From the NCBI RefSeq assembly GCF_014859565.1, contig NZ_JACUUA010000195.1, forward strand, positions 1 to 5,963: a DNA stretch of 5,963 nt, read 5' to 3'. This DNA comes from Marinospirillum sp. (GTDB lineage Bacteria > Pseudomonadota > Gammaproteobacteria > Pseudomonadales > Halomonadaceae). Below the pieces are notes generated by a model. That model saw nothing but the letters and a program-made list of their open reading frames with translations. It had not been told where the DNA came from and searched no databases. Position numbers and translations under genes: made by a program. Below are positions 5,945 through 5,963 of the stretch, in pieces. Numbering within the stretch: position 1 is the stretch's first letter; each line of letters opens with the position of its first letter.

Positions 5945-5963
5945 TCCGAACCGCTGTTTGACC

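Overview
This window looks like the middle of a Gram-negative surface polysaccharide locus (O-antigen, capsule or exopolysaccharide), probably from a gammaproteobacterium. The lineage call rests on the style of the first protein, a membrane-type WbpM/CapD nucleotide-sugar dehydratase, and on a Wzy/WaaL-type polytopic membrane protein. No taxonomic marker is present, so it is only an inference. All genes lie on the + strand, and every gap is under 300 bases.

Layout: (1) the 3' end of a CapD/WbpM-like UDP-N-acetylhexosamine 4,6-dehydratase gene (2-586); (2) a 273-base gap with a possible extended -10 promoter, a 10-base palindrome and a 9-base tandem repeat over the dehydratase stop; (3) a Wzy-like O-antigen polymerase/ligase (860-2188); (4) a first TagD-like cytidylyltransferase (2213-2638); (5) a 452-residue protein with a C-terminal LicD-like domain and an unassigned N-terminal half (2718-4076); (6) a second, more canonical TagD-like glycerol-3-phosphate cytidylyltransferase (4054- or 4066-4566); (7) a compact LicD-family phosphotransferase (4665-5267); (8) an apparently truncated GT-B/MurG/PseG-like protein (5267-5935) whose stop codon sits in the loop of a perfect inverted repeat near the window end.

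How the genes may work together: TagD-family enzymes make CDP-activated polyols or alcohols such as CDP-glycerol, and LicD/fukutin-type enzymes transfer phospho-alcohol groups from CDP donors onto glycans. The window holds two consecutive cytidylyltransferase + LicD pairs, next to a polymerase and a possible glycosyltransferase. The simplest reading is a repeat-unit glycan carrying one or two phospho-linked substituents (glycerol phosphate or a relative), with the LicD-like proteins in the role played by TagF-type enzymes in Gram-positive bacteria. This is the most interesting content. The substrates cannot be settled from sequence alone.

Base composition is uneven. Sampled 60-base lines are about 55% GC in the dehydratase, 33-38% in the polymerase, first cytidylyltransferase and first half of the large LicD protein, and about 52% from the end of that protein through the second pair. 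This suggests a mosaic locus assembled from different sources.
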